NCBI RefSeq assembly: GCF_030503895.2
Contig: NZ_CP129970.2
Span: 3,457,001-3,521,000, forward strand
Direction of reading: 5' to 3'
Source of the DNA: Marivirga arenosa
Lineage (GTDB): Bacteria; Bacteroidota; Bacteroidia; Cytophagales; Cyclobacteriaceae
Length of the DNA stretch: 64,000 bases
Both the position numbers and the translations under genes were made by a program. Every line of letters begins with the position of its first letter. Position 1 is the stretch's first letter. Below, one piece after another: positions 38,100 to 47,857 of the stretch. The notes below the pieces were generated by a model. The model was given only the letters and a program-made list of their open reading frames with translations. It searched no databases and was not told the origin of the DNA.

Positions 38100-40049
38100 A
38101 TGAAAATTCTTAATTACATTATCCTCATCTTAGGATCAATTTTCCTAATTAATTGCCAAACAAATCAGGACAGCTCAAATCAGGAAAATCAACTTGATGA
38201 AGTCGTTCTAAAGAAAACTGCTCTAAAAGCAGAAGTAAATGGAGTTATTTTCCGTGATCTTAATAAAAACAACAAGCTTGATGTATATGAGGATGTTAAT
38301 GCTCCGATAGAGAAAAGGATAGAGGATTTAATCGCTCAAATGACAGTTGAAGAAAAGGCTGGAATGCTATTTATACCTGGAGTTGCTGTTAATGAAGATG
38401 GTAGCTTGGATAAAGACCCGGATGCTACAGGACCTGGAGCAAGATACCCAACGGCTAAAAATAATATTGATAAAGGTAAACTGAACCATTTTAATGTATG
38501 GAGTATTCCATCTGATCCCCAAATTATGGCAATCTGGTATAATAATTTGCAGCAGTATGCCGAAAATTCAAGACTAGGTATTCCTGTTACGATTGCTTCT
38601 GATCCTAGACACCATTTTAGTAATTCTATTTTCTCAATGGAAGCAAGTGGGTTTACACAGTTTTGTGAAACATTAGGTTTGGCGGCAATTGGGAATGACT
38701 CTATTGTAAAGGAGTTTGCAGAGATAGTCAGGAAAGAATATAACGCTGTTGGTTTAAGATTAGCTTTACATCCTCAAATCGATTTAGCAACTGAACCTAG
38801 ATGGGCTAGAATAAGCGGGACATTTGGAGAAGATGCAGAATTGACGGCTAAAATGGTGAAAGCGTACATTAAGGGTATGCAAGGAGAGACCTTATCGGAA
38901 AATAGTGTGGCTTGTATGACAAAACACTTTCCTGGTGGTGGTCCCCAAAAGGAAGGATTAGATCCTCATTTTTCTTTCCAAAAAGGTCAAATATATCCTG
39001 GTGATAATTTTGACTATCATTTAATTCCATTTGAAGCAGCTTTCGAAGCTAATACTGCTTCCATTATGCCGTATTATGGCGTTCCTATAGATCAAACAGA
39101 TGAAAATGTTGCTATGGCGTTTAATAAAGCTATCATCACTGATTTATTGAGGAATAAATACAACTATGATGGAGTTGTTTGTACAGATTGGGGATTGTTA
39201 ACTGATACACCAATGGGACCAGATGTAATATGGTCAGCCAGAGCATGGGGTGTGGAAGATTTAGCTGTAACAGATAAAGTTTTAAAGGTTATTGAAGTAG
39301 GTTGTGATCAATTCGGTGGTGAAAATAGACCAGAAGTTGTGGTTAAGTTAGTGAAATCAGGACAATTATCGGAAGAGAGATTAGATATCTCAATAAAACG
39401 TTTACTAAAACAAAAATTCCAATTAGGCCTATTTGATAATCCTTTTGTGGACGAAGCGAAAGTAGGGGAGCGATTGATGAAAAAAGAATATGTTGAATTA
39501 GGGGATGCTACACAACAAATGGCGATGACTCTTCTTAAGAATGATGAGGATGTATTGCCATTAAAAGAAAATGAATTGAAGGTATATTTGGAGGGAATGG
39601 ATAGCGCAATTGTTTCAAAATATGCAAAAGTAGTGACTGAGCCCAATGAAGCAGATTTCGCTATAGTAAGATTAAATACTCCTTGGTATCCGGTTGATAC
39701 TAAAAATCCTTTTGCTCAATCTTTTCACCACGGGGACCTAAATTTTAAAGGAGAAGAAAAGGCTAGATTGATAGAGTTAATGGAAACAGTACCTACAGTG
39801 GTAGATCTATATCTTGATAGACCAGCTGTAATTCCTGAATTATCAGAGAAATCAAAAGCACTTATTGCTGATTATGGTGCTAGTGACGAAAATGTTTGTA
39901 AAGTGATTTTCGGGAAAGCTAAGCCTCAAGGAAAGCTACCTTTTGAATTACCTTCTTCAATGGAGACTGTTGAAAATCAGCTGACGGATGTTCCTTATGA
40001 TAGTGAAAACCCATTATACGAATTTGGTTTTGGTTTAACATATCAATGA
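38100..40049 (+). CDS. Glycoside hydrolase family 3 lipoprotein (beta-glucosidase type)
   Basis: A lipoprotein signal peptide (MKILNYIILILGSIFLINC, lipobox LINC). A DLNKNNKLDVYED segment near residue 57 is an EF-hand-like calcium loop. The GH3 TIM-barrel carries TKHFPGGGPQKEGLDPH and the nucleophile Asp in YDGVVCTDWGLLTD. A C-terminal alpha/beta sandwich ends near LYEFGFGLTYQ. It should act on short beta-linked gluco-oligosaccharides in the periplasm or at the outer membrane. It stands alone, without SusC/D neighbours. Confidence 0.9.
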   Translation: MKILNYIILILGSIFLINCQTNQDSSNQENQLDEVVLKKTALKAEVNGVIFRDLNKNNKLDVYEDVNAPIEKRIEDLIAQMTVEEKAGMLFIPGVAVNEDGSLDKDPDATGPGARYPTAKNNIDKGKLNHFNVWSIPSDPQIMAIWYNNLQQYAENSRLGIPVTIASDPRHHFSNSIFSMEASGFTQFCETLGLAAIGNDSIVKEFAEIVRKEYNAVGLRLALHPQIDLATEPRWARISGTFGEDAELTAKMVKAYIKGMQGETLSENSVACMTKHFPGGGPQKEGLDPHFSFQKGQIYPGDNFDYHLIPFEAAFEANTASIMPYYGVPIDQTDENVAMAFNKAIITDLLRNKYNYDGVVCTDWGLLTDTPMGPDVIWSARAWGVEDLAVTDKVLKVIEVGCDQFGGENRPEVVVKLVKSGQLSEERLDISIKRLLKQKFQLGLFDNPFVDEAKVGERLMKKEYVELGDATQQMAMTLLKNDEDVLPLKENELKVYLEGMDSAIVSKYAKVVTEPNEADFAIVRLNTPWYPVDTKNPFAQSFHHGDLNFKGEEKARLIELMETVPTVVDLYLDRPAVIPELSEKSKALIADYGASDENVCKVIFGKAKPQGKLPFELPSSMETVENQLTDVPYDSENPLYEFGFGLTYQ

Positions 40050-40565
40050 CCAATATCATCAATGCTTATAATTTTCCTCATTGGTAAATTTTTATAGGCT
40101 TAGTATCTTTATAATATCAAGTAAGAGATAAAAGGCAGGCGATAGGCCTTATCAAAATTGAAATATTCTTTGAAATCATTTCAGTAATGAGTTTGGGATA
40201 AGATATCTTCTGTTTTGATAAATTCTTTTGATTTCAATTTTTATTAGAAATGAAAAGAAGTAGCCAAAATAACGGTAACTTGATATTTTGCAACTGCAAA
40301 ATGAGTGGGAAGTTGTTTCGACCAGGAATAATTTCCCACTCTTTGTTTTAATTGAGGAGTAAATTTTAGCATCAGTTATATGATATAAATCATCCTTTCA
40401 GAAAACCCCAGTCATCAATTATCAAAATGCTATTTCCTAGCTTTATGTAGCAAATTAATCTGAAGAGATTATTAATTAACGTTCCAGTAAAATGGTAATT
40501 TTTCTAGCCTAGAATTACCAGATAGCTAGAGCAAGAATACATTCTTTGAATCATAATTTTAAATC
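40050..40565 (+). other. 516-base intergenic region before ppsA
   Basis: No gene is seen. It contains an inverted repeat TTTTGC...GCAAAA (about 40287-40301) directly followed by a long hairpin, GAGTGGGAA (40303-40311) pairing with TTCCCACTC (40333-40341), trailed by CTTTGTTTT. Next come the FNR-type palindrome at 40381 and the ppsA -7 box at 40438. The hairpin may end a small transcript of its own, because it is about 250 bases from the preceding gene. Confidence 0.5.
40381..40445 (+). promoter_or_regulatory. FNR/CRP-type site and -7 box of ppsA operon (class I spacing)
   Basis: The palindrome ATGATATAAATCAT has its core at 40381-40392. The -7 box TAGCTTTA at 40438-40445 begins 51.5 bases from the palindrome centre, which puts the site near -63.5. 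The leader to the ppsA ATG is about 115 bases. Confidence 0.6.
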
Positions 40566-42983
40566 ATGAATCAGTTCATATATCCCTTTAAAGAGCTTTC
40601 TCTTTCCGATTTAGGAAGAGTAGGCGGTAAGAATGCTTCCCTAGGTGAGTTGTATAAGGAATTAGTGTCAAAAGGAATAAATGTTCCTGATGGTTTTGCG
40701 ATATCGGCTGAAGCCTATTGGGATGTATTAGATTCTAATAATATAAGAGATAAATTAAAATCTACCCTAAGTGAATTAGATACTAAAGGATTTAAAAACC
40801 TTGCTGAAATTGGAGAGAAGTGTAGGAAATTATTAGGTAAAGCTAAATTACCAACTGATTTAATAAATCAAATCATTGAAGCTTATCAATCTTTAAAATC
40901 AAATTATCCCGATTCACTACAATTAGCAGTAAGAAGCAGTGCAACAGCTGAAGATTTACCAGAAGCTAGTTTTGCCGGGCAACAAGAAAGCTATTTAAAT
41001 ATTGAATCAGAGCAAGAATTGTTAGCTGCTTGTAATGCGTGTTATGCTTCTTTATTTACAAATAGAGCTATTAAATACAGAGAGGATAATGGATTTAATC
41101 ATATGGATGTAGCCCTTTCAATTGGTGTACAAAAAATGGTACGATCAGATCTTGGTTCTGCAGGGGTTTGTTTCAGTTTAGATACAGAAACGGGTTTTGA
41201 TAAAGTTGTGAATATAACTGGAGCATGGGGCTTAGGTGAAAATGTAGTAAAAGGCACAGTTTCTCCAGATGATTTTTGTCTTTATAAACCAGCTATCAAA
41301 GCAGGTAAGAAAGCTATTCTTTTTAAGCATTTAGGGCAAAAAGAAAAAACCATGACCTATGCTGCTAAAGATGAGAATAAGAAATTCACATATAAAACAA
41401 AAACTATCAACCTCAAGACAGCTAAAGAAAAACAAAAACAATATGTATTAACTGATACCGAACTAGAAAAACTCGCAAAATGGACCATTCAAATTGAAGA
41501 ACATTATCAAAAGCCTATGGATATTGAATGGGCAAAGGATGGAATAAACCAACAATTATATATTGTTCAGGCAAGAGCTGAAACAGTTCATTCTTTACGA
41601 TCGAAGTTTCAATTCTTTGATTATAAACTAAAGTCAAAAAGCAAAATTATTGTAGAAGGCCGGAATGTAGGAGGGAAAATTGCAGCTGGGAAAGCAAAAA
41701 TTCTACAAAGTCCGGCTGAAATTGACAAATTGAATGAAGGGGAAATACTGGTAACAAATTTAACCAATCCAGATTGGGACCCTATTCTTAAAAGGGCAGC
41801 GGCTATTGTTACCAATACAGGAGGTCGGACAAGTCATGCAGCTATAGTAGCTCGTGAAACTGGAGCTGTAGCTGTAGTTGGCGCTCATGGAGCTACAAAA
41901 TTAATAAAAGATGGACAAGAGATTACCGTAAGCTGTGCAGATGGAAAAAAAGGAACTATTTATGAAGGGAAATTAGACTGGGAAAGCACAGAAATTGATA
42001 CCAGAGAAATAAAACTACCCCAAACAGAAGTCATGTTTATTCTGGCTGATCCTGATCAAGCCTTCAAACTATCATTTCTACCCAATAATGGAGTAGGACT
42101 AATGAGATTAGAGTTTGTAATAAATAATAGCATAAAGGTTCATCCTATGGCATTAGCACATTTTAAAAACTTAAAGGATAAGAAAGCCAAAGCTGAAATA
42201 GAAGAATTAACCTTTGCCTATCCTAACAAAGAGGATTATTTCACAGAGAAATTATCTCAAGCTGTAGGAACTATTGCGGCTGCCTTTTACCCTAAAGATG
42301 TAATCGTAAGAATGAGCGATTTCAAAACGAATGAATATGCAAATTTATTAGGCGGTAAGGAATTTGAAACAGAGGAGCAAAACCCGATGATAGGCTGGAG
42401 AGGCGCTTCAAGATATTATAGTGAGGGTTACAAAGACGGATTCAAATTAGAATGTGAATCCATGAGAATTGTAAGAGAAGAGATGGGATTTACAAATGTT
42501 AAATTGATGATCCCTTTTTGTAGAACCTTAGATGAAGCTAAAAAAGTAGTGGATATTATGGCCAAATATGGTCTTAAAAGAGGGGTTAATGGATTGGAAT
42601 TATATATGATGGTAGAAATACCTAGTAATGTTATACTTGCGGAAAAATTTGCTGAATATTTTGATGGATTTTCCATTGGATCAAATGATTTAACACAATT
42701 AACATTAGGAATAGATAGAGATTCTGAAGCGTTGCAATCTATGTTTGATGCTGAAAATGAAGCAGTTAAAAAACTTATTAAGGAAGCTATTACTAGTGCA
42801 AAAAATACAGGCACTAAAATTGGATTATGTGGTCAGGCTGCTAGTGATTCTTCAGATTTCACTTATTTTTTAGTTAAAAATGGGATCGACAGCATATCCT
42901 TTAACCCCGATGCTTTGATTAAAGGGATAAAAAGTATTAATCATGCTGAATCTATGATTAACCAACAAATAGATGCGATTTGA
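40566..42983 (+). CDS. ppsA: Phosphoenolpyruvate synthase
   Basis: Converts pyruvate and ATP to PEP, AMP and phosphate. The N-terminal ATP-binding domain starts GRVGGKNASLGELYKEL and carries AVRSSATAEDLPEASFAGQQ. The central phosphohistidine domain has GGRTSHAAIVARETG with the catalytic His. The C-terminal PEP/pyruvate domain has GSNDLTQLTLGIDRD and KIGLCGQAASD. The length of 805 is normal. Its end overlaps the next gene by 11 bases. It is preceded by a predicted FNR-type promoter. Confidence 0.95.
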   Translation: MNQFIYPFKELSLSDLGRVGGKNASLGELYKELVSKGINVPDGFAISAEAYWDVLDSNNIRDKLKSTLSELDTKGFKNLAEIGEKCRKLLGKAKLPTDLINQIIEAYQSLKSNYPDSLQLAVRSSATAEDLPEASFAGQQESYLNIESEQELLAACNACYASLFTNRAIKYREDNGFNHMDVALSIGVQKMVRSDLGSAGVCFSLDTETGFDKVVNITGAWGLGENVVKGTVSPDDFCLYKPAIKAGKKAILFKHLGQKEKTMTYAAKDENKKFTYKTKTINLKTAKEKQKQYVLTDTELEKLAKWTIQIEEHYQKPMDIEWAKDGINQQLYIVQARAETVHSLRSKFQFFDYKLKSKSKIIVEGRNVGGKIAAGKAKILQSPAEIDKLNEGEILVTNLTNPDWDPILKRAAAIVTNTGGRTSHAAIVARETGAVAVVGAHGATKLIKDGQEITVSCADGKKGTIYEGKLDWESTEIDTREIKLPQTEVMFILADPDQAFKLSFLPNNGVGLMRLEFVINNSIKVHPMALAHFKNLKDKKAKAEIEELTFAYPNKEDYFTEKLSQAVGTIAAAFYPKDVIVRMSDFKTNEYANLLGGKEFETEEQNPMIGWRGASRYYSEGYKDGFKLECESMRIVREEMGFTNVKLMIPFCRTLDEAKKVVDIMAKYGLKRGVNGLELYMMVEIPSNVILAEKFAEYFDGFSIGSNDLTQLTLGIDRDSEALQSMFDAENEAVKKLIKEAITSAKNTGTKIGLCGQAASDSSDFTYFLVKNGIDSISFNPDALIKGIKSINHAESMINQQIDAI

Positions 42984-45105
42984 TAATAAATATTTTGATC
43001 AATTATTCAATCCAAAATCTATTGCAGTTATTGGGGCATCAACTCATACCGATAAAGTAGGCTATGCTTTACTAAAAAATTTACTTGATGGAGGGTTTAC
43101 TGGGAAAATTTATCCTGTAAACCCAAATACAAACTCAATTTTAGGGTTGAAAGCTTATTCAAGTGTAGAGCAAATAAATAATAATGTTGATTTAGCTATT
43201 ATTGCAGTTGATGCCGTAAGGGTTCCAGATATACTAAATCAAGCTTACAAAAAAGGAATCAAAACCTTTATAATCATTACTGCTGGCTTTAAGGAAAGCA
43301 CATCAATTGGAGCTAAAGTATTAGAAGAAAAATTAGTTGAAGTAGTTTACGCTTACGAATTATTTGTAATTGGTCCGAATTGCTTGGGAGTTATCAATAC
43401 TCAACCAACTATTAATATGAATGCAACCTTTGCTCGTGTTGCTCCTAAGAAAGGCAACATAGCTTTTGTTTCACAAAGTGGTGCCATCGGTATACATGCT
43501 TTGGAATATGCAGCGAGGCAAGATATTGGATTCAGTAAATTTGTAACAATTGGTAATAAAACAGCTATAAATGAAAATGATCTATTGAATTATTTAATTG
43601 ATGATGAAGAAACTAAAGTGATATTGTTATATCTAGAAAGTTTTTCAGATGGTATTAGATTTAAGGAGATAATTCAATCAAAAAATCAACAGCAGTTAAA
43701 ACCCATTATTATATTAAAATCAGGAAGAACTGAAAGTGGTATTAAAGCAGCACTTTCCCATACAGGCGCATTAACTGGCGAAGATAATATTGTTAGTCAG
43801 TTTCTTGATGATTGTGGTGTACTTAGAGTAGATTCCATTGAAGAATTATTTACAACTGCTTTGCTTATTGCGAATCAACCCAAGCCAAAAGGTAATAAAT
43901 TATTAGTATTGACTAATGCAGGTGGATTAGGAATTATGGCAATGGATGCCACTAAGGATACAAGCTTAGTGGCTATAAAATTAATGAAACCTGAGCAAGA
44001 CATTCTTCAAAAAGAGTTACCTAATGCAGCCTCAACTGCTAATCCCGTAGATATATTAGGAGATGCAGGGGCAGAACGGTATAGTCATACATTAAAGACC
44101 CTTCTTGATATAAATAGCTTTGATTTGTTGTTGATGATTTGTACTCCTCAATTTATGACGAATAGAGCCCAAATTTTGAATTCAATACTAGATTTGGTAG
44201 CTAAAGCTAGAAAAAATCAAATTACACTTGCCGCTGTGTTTCCTTCTATCAATGAGGAATTGTTCACTATTTTTGATGCCTATGATTTACCCAACTATGA
44301 ATTTCCAGAACAAGCCATAAATGCCTTTTCTAATTATGTAAGATTTGCTAATTATAAGTTCGAGGACGCACTAGTTCAAAACACAAAGTTAATTAACAGA
44401 AAATATAATCATCTAAAAAAATTATTCGATAAAGCTAAGCACCATAATCAAGAATACTTGAATGAAGTTGAAAGTTATAGTATACTCAAAGAATATGGGG
44501 TTACCTTGGCCCCTCATTATGTGACCAAGCATATTGGTGAAGCCATTTCTTTAGCGGATAAAATCGGGTATCCAGTGGTTGCTAAAATCATAGTCAAAGG
44601 TGTTCTCCACAAATTTGATCAAGGAGGTGTAATCCTTAATATTAATACTAAAACTGAATTGATTGAAGCCTATAATCGCTTACATGAGAGCTTTAATTCT
44701 AAAAGGGTGGAAGGGGTACTGATACAATCACAAATTAAAAAAGGAATTGAATTTATTATTGGTAGTAAATTTCATGAAGGTTTTGGCCATTTTATAATGT
44801 TTGGTTTAGGTGGAACCTATGTTGAAATATTAAAGGATATTAAATTAGCAATGTCACCACTCACAAAAGTTAAAGCTTACGAGTTAATAGAATCAATAAG
44901 AGCTAAGGAAATAATGGAAGGCTATCGTGGTATTAAACCTATTAATAAAGAAGCGCTTGTTAATCTACTTTTAAAAGTCTCCAATATAGTTAATGATTTT
45001 CCAGAGATTGAATCCTTAGATTTAAACCCGGTATTTGCTCTTGAGAATGACGCCATTGTAGCAGATGCTCGCATCATTTTGAAAAAAGAGGTTACTAAAA
45101 AATGA
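42973..45105 (+). CDS. ADP-forming acyl/acetyl-CoA synthetase, alpha-beta fusion
   Basis: Interconverts acyl-CoA + ADP + Pi with acid + ATP + CoA, giving ATP by substrate-level phosphorylation. The N-terminal CoA-binding domain has FNPKSIAVIGASTHTDKVG and VIGPNCLGVIN. The ligase domain has VSQSGAIGIHALEYA and the likely phosphohistidine in ALSHTGALTGED. The C-terminal ATP-grasp domain has YPVVAKIIVKGVLHKFDQGG. At 710 residues it lacks the acetyltransferase domain of Pat-type relatives. Translational coupling to ppsA suggests a joint role at the pyruvate/acetyl-CoA/acetate node. A hairpin follows. Confidence 0.9.
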   Translation: MRFDNKYFDQLFNPKSIAVIGASTHTDKVGYALLKNLLDGGFTGKIYPVNPNTNSILGLKAYSSVEQINNNVDLAIIAVDAVRVPDILNQAYKKGIKTFIIITAGFKESTSIGAKVLEEKLVEVVYAYELFVIGPNCLGVINTQPTINMNATFARVAPKKGNIAFVSQSGAIGIHALEYAARQDIGFSKFVTIGNKTAINENDLLNYLIDDEETKVILLYLESFSDGIRFKEIIQSKNQQQLKPIIILKSGRTESGIKAALSHTGALTGEDNIVSQFLDDCGVLRVDSIEELFTTALLIANQPKPKGNKLLVLTNAGGLGIMAMDATKDTSLVAIKLMKPEQDILQKELPNAASTANPVDILGDAGAERYSHTLKTLLDINSFDLLLMICTPQFMTNRAQILNSILDLVAKARKNQITLAAVFPSINEELFTIFDAYDLPNYEFPEQAINAFSNYVRFANYKFEDALVQNTKLINRKYNHLKKLFDKAKHHNQEYLNEVESYSILKEYGVTLAPHYVTKHIGEAISLADKIGYPVVAKIIVKGVLHKFDQGGVILNINTKTELIEAYNRLHESFNSKRVEGVLIQSQIKKGIEFIIGSKFHEGFGHFIMFGLGGTYVEILKDIKLAMSPLTKVKAYELIESIRAKEIMEGYRGIKPINKEALVNLLLKVSNIVNDFPEIESLDLNPVFALENDAIVADARIILKKEVTKK

Positions 45106-45122
45106 GTTATATCTAAATCATC

Positions 45123-45172
45123 AAAAAAAGAGATTAAAATTTTTAGTATTAAACCAATCCTTTTAATCTCTT
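45123..45172 (-). terminator. Bidirectional terminator hairpin
   Basis: A 12-bp stem, AAGAGATTAAAA (45128-45139) and TTTTAATCTCTT (45161-45172). The A-run at 45123-45129 gives a U-tract to transcripts on the minus strand. It lies between convergent operons. Confidence 0.65.
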
Positions 45173-45185
45173 ACAATTCGAGTGA

Positions 45186-45689
45186 TTAGGTTGAAGAAGG
45201 GGAGAGAATTTCATGATTTAACTGCTTTGTAAGTTTAGTCATTTTACGATCCATTTTTCGTTCTTCTTCCAGAGAAATACTAAACAATCTGTTAGCACTA
45301 GAATCTTCCAATTCATTTGCATAACTAACCATAGCAATATAACCCGCTATTTTGAAATGGTTAAAATGCTGTATAGCATTCACAATTTCTATATCCTTCA
45401 ATCGTGTATCAGCTATTTTATTAATCCATTGGTTTCTTTTGTTAATTAATGCACCGAATGGTTCGCTGTGTTCACTTTCCAGTTCGATTCCATAATCATC
45501 AAATGCATTTTCCAATCGACCTTGCTGTCTCCAAACCTGTTTGATATACTGACGAATTATTTCTCGTAAATCCTCTGAATTAATGGATTTTCTAAATTTT
45601 GTCAGAATATTGATTTCCTGTTCTTGAGAATTATACAATTCTTTTCCCTGTTCGATAAATAAGTCTTTAAGTGCCGCTATAGTTTTCAT
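45186..45689 (-). CDS. DUF892/YciF-like ferritin-like protein
   Basis: A four-helix ferritin-like stress protein of the DUF892 family, by its MKTIAALKDLFIEQGKELYN start and the pattern of Glu/His residues in long helices (VNAIQHFNHFKIAGYIAMVS, SLEEERKMDRKM). I choose ATG 45689 (167 residues). The longer frame to 45743 adds a hydrophobic stretch that overlaps the next gene. It lies downstream of the curli locus on the same strand. A metal or redox function is unproven. Confidence 0.75.
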   Translation of the reverse strand: MKTIAALKDLFIEQGKELYNSQEQEINILTKFRKSINSEDLREIIRQYIKQVWRQQGRLENAFDDYGIELESEHSEPFGALINKRNQWINKIADTRLKDIEIVNAIQHFNHFKIAGYIAMVSYANELEDSSANRLFSISLEEERKMDRKMTKLTKQLNHEILSPSST

Positions 45690-45733
45690 AATTCTATTGT
45701 TTATTGTTATAAATAATGGTTTAAAGTTGATTT

Positions 45734-47221
45734 CTATTGCCAATTAGGCATTTCAGCATCTTCAAATAATAAAGTTCTATTAGTGCCATTGGTATCCATC
45801 TTCCAAATAGATTTTAATCCTGAACCATCATTTGATGTATTCATGAATATTATACTGGCACCATCAGGTGAAAATCTTGCTTGCAAATCATTGGTTCCAT
45901 TGGGTTTATTATTTGATAGATCTGTAATTTCCTTAGTTTCAATATTTATTTTAAAGATATGGGCGTTTAATTGTCTTCCATTAGCGGATTCATAGCCTGA
46001 AATATCCTGTGTATACAATACTTCCTTGCCATCTATTGAGAAGCTTGGGTTTTGGATAATTCCAGGTAAATCATCTACTAAGCGGATAGTGTCAGAACCA
46101 TCGCTATTCATTAAGTATATTTCAGATTCATAGATGGTAGAACCAATAGTTTCAACTACAATTTTATCGTTTACTGAGGTCCAGTCTGAACTTCTAAAAT
46201 GCTTGCCATTAGGAGCTGTGGCTATTTGATTTAAACCCGTTCCATTTCGGTTGATTGTGTATAATTTTTCGTAATGACTATACAGCAATTTTCCATTATC
46301 AGGTGACCAACAAAAAGCTATACCTTGATTGTGGAATCCTGCTATCGGAATGTTAGTTACTTTTTTTGAGTTGCTGCCATCCTTATTCATCAAATAAATA
46401 TGATAGTCGACTTCTGCATTAGATGAATAAGCAATTAAATCTCTATTATTTGAATACAATGGTTTTAGTTCAAAATCATTGTTTTCAGTTATTTGGGTCA
46501 ATTTCCCACCCTCTAAGTCTGATGAATAAATATTATAATCTCCTTCACGGTTAGAAGTGAATAGAAAACGATTATCAGGGAATACTACAGTAGAAAAACT
46601 CCAAATATCACCTTTTGTAATATTGCCTGTTGAGCTAATCACGTTGACTTGCCAAAAGTAATTCGAATTATAATTTAAGTCTTCTACCGTTAGTGTAGTA
46701 TCTGTATAATCATCTACTTGTTGAAATATATGATTGTCATCATCTTCATATAATAGAATCTGGTATTTTAGATTTTCTTGTTCTCCTTGATCTGATATTG
46801 ACCAAATAAGATTTAACGTAAGGGCTTGATCAATAGCATTATTTTGAGGAATAGGGTTTATGGGGATTGAGGCAATTCGATTTGCAATGTTTAATTTAAG
46901 AGTTACATCGGTAACTTCATTATTAGTAACATTTATTTTAATGTTTTCATTCTCAAAACCAAAGGCATTAGCATATACCGTATATTCACCGATCGGTATA
47001 TTTTCTATGATAAATTCTCCTAAATCATTTGTGTAAACTTCATTGGTAGCAGGAAGAGTGTTTATTTCTACATTCTCAACAGGCGCATTTGTAGTTTTAT
47101 TAATGGATACTCCACTTATTGTACCAGTTAAAATAGGAGTGACCACATCTTCAGTACAAGAACTTAGGTTAAGAATAAGAATCAAAACTATTGCTAGATA
47201 TCTTATTGAAATTCGTTCCAT
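45734..47221 (-). CDS. Lipoprotein with carboxypeptidase-regulatory, Fn3-like and TolB-type propeller domains
   Basis: A signal peptide with lipobox LSSC, then a CarboxypepD_reg-like beta domain (about 32-110, GTISGVSINKTTNAPVENV), an Fn3-like domain (about 118-210) and a PD40/TolB-like six-bladed propeller (215-495) with repeated FTSNREGDYNIY and FSPDGASIIF strands. It is probably a surface or periplasmic protein. It lies directly downstream of the curli subunits behind a terminator hairpin, so it may be an accessory factor expressed by readthrough. Confidence 0.8.
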   Translation of the reverse strand: MERISIRYLAIVLILILNLSSCTEDVVTPILTGTISGVSINKTTNAPVENVEINTLPATNEVYTNDLGEFIIENIPIGEYTVYANAFGFENENIKINVTNNEVTDVTLKLNIANRIASIPINPIPQNNAIDQALTLNLIWSISDQGEQENLKYQILLYEDDDNHIFQQVDDYTDTTLTVEDLNYNSNYFWQVNVISSTGNITKGDIWSFSTVVFPDNRFLFTSNREGDYNIYSSDLEGGKLTQITENNDFELKPLYSNNRDLIAYSSNAEVDYHIYLMNKDGSNSKKVTNIPIAGFHNQGIAFCWSPDNGKLLYSHYEKLYTINRNGTGLNQIATAPNGKHFRSSDWTSVNDKIVVETIGSTIYESEIYLMNSDGSDTIRLVDDLPGIIQNPSFSIDGKEVLYTQDISGYESANGRQLNAHIFKINIETKEITDLSNNKPNGTNDLQARFSPDGASIIFMNTSNDGSGLKSIWKMDTNGTNRTLLFEDAEMPNWQ

Positions 47222-47234
47222 GACGATAGTAGAT

Positions 47235-47264
47235 AAAAAAGCCGAAATTATATTCCGGCTTTTT
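47235..47264 (-). terminator. Terminator after csgB-like gene
   Basis: The stem AAAAAGCCG (47236-47244) and CGGCTTTTT (47256-47264) works on both strands. For the minus-strand transcript it sits just after the csgB-like stop and before the propeller lipoprotein. Confidence 0.75.
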
Positions 47265-47266
47265 AG

Positions 47267-47794
47267 TTAATATGATCTAATGATCAATTGCATATTATTT
47301 CCTCTTTGCTGAATATTCAATTCAGGGGAATCTGTAGCAGTAGAAGTGTGTATAACACTATTATATTGACCATCTTGCACAATATTACTTTTCGCAAAAT
47401 TGCTAGAGATCTGTTGTTGTACTGTATTATAATTCCCATCTTGAGTAATATAGACTTCTATAAAATCACCATTAAGTTCTCCATAGTAATTATTCATACT
47501 CCCTGTTTGGCTTAGCGCAAATTGTCCATTTAAACCATTTTGTAAAACATACATTGAGTTATTTAATCCTTGCTGATTAACAGTGGTTGTATGAAGTCCG
47601 ACTTGCTTGATGTAAGCATTATTTTCGTCCCCTAATTGAAGTAATGACACTTCATTATTTAGAGCATTTTGTTGTTCATTTTCAATATTAATTTGTTCTA
47701 TGTCGATAGCATTATCATTATTTTGAGCTTTAACCATAGAGATTGGGTTATAAAGCAATAATGCTATAGTTGCTATGACAAATAGATTTTTCAT
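47267..47794 (-). CDS. Minor curlin-like subunit (CsgB-like)
   Basis: The signal peptide ends near MVKAQ. The mature part has about a dozen degenerate 11-residue curlin half-repeats of the form x-Q-x-G-x-x-N (for example VLQNGLNGQ, ITQDGNYNT, IVQDGQYNS). Repeats are less regular than in the neighbouring gene, and the last ends in a charged LIIRSY, as expected for a nucleator. The assignment to CsgB as opposed to a second CsgA is by position and divergence only. The product is 175 residues. Confidence 0.8.
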   Translation of the reverse strand: MKNLFVIATIALLLYNPISMVKAQNNDNAIDIEQINIENEQQNALNNEVSLLQLGDENNAYIKQVGLHTTTVNQQGLNNSMYVLQNGLNGQFALSQTGSMNNYYGELNGDFIEVYITQDGNYNTVQQQISSNFAKSNIVQDGQYNSVIHTSTATDSPELNIQQRGNNMQLIIRSY

Positions 47795-47816
47795 TTCCTT
47801 TTTTTTAACTGTTATT

Positions 47817-47852
47817 AAAAATACTTTCGCCCTTGGAGCGAAAGTATTTTTT
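47817..47852 (-). terminator. Intercistronic hairpin between csgA-like and csgB-like genes
   Basis: A 14-bp perfect stem (47817-47830 with 47838-47851), loop CCTTGGA, with A- and T-runs at its ends so it can terminate on either strand. It could reduce readthrough from the major to the minor subunit gene or stabilise the csgA mRNA. Confidence 0.75.
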
Positions 47853-47857
47853 CAAGT

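Noticed and set aside
40047-40058. TGACCAATATCA, another match to the FNR-type core
   Set aside because: It overlaps the stop codon of the glycosidase gene and has no -7 box at 29.5 or 51.5 bp, so I take it as chance.
42428-42814. 128-codon open frame antisense to ppsA
   Set aside because: It lies wholly within a conserved coding region, has no start context or family, and is explained by the codon pattern of ppsA on the other strand. The same applies to the 112-codon frame at 39308-39646.
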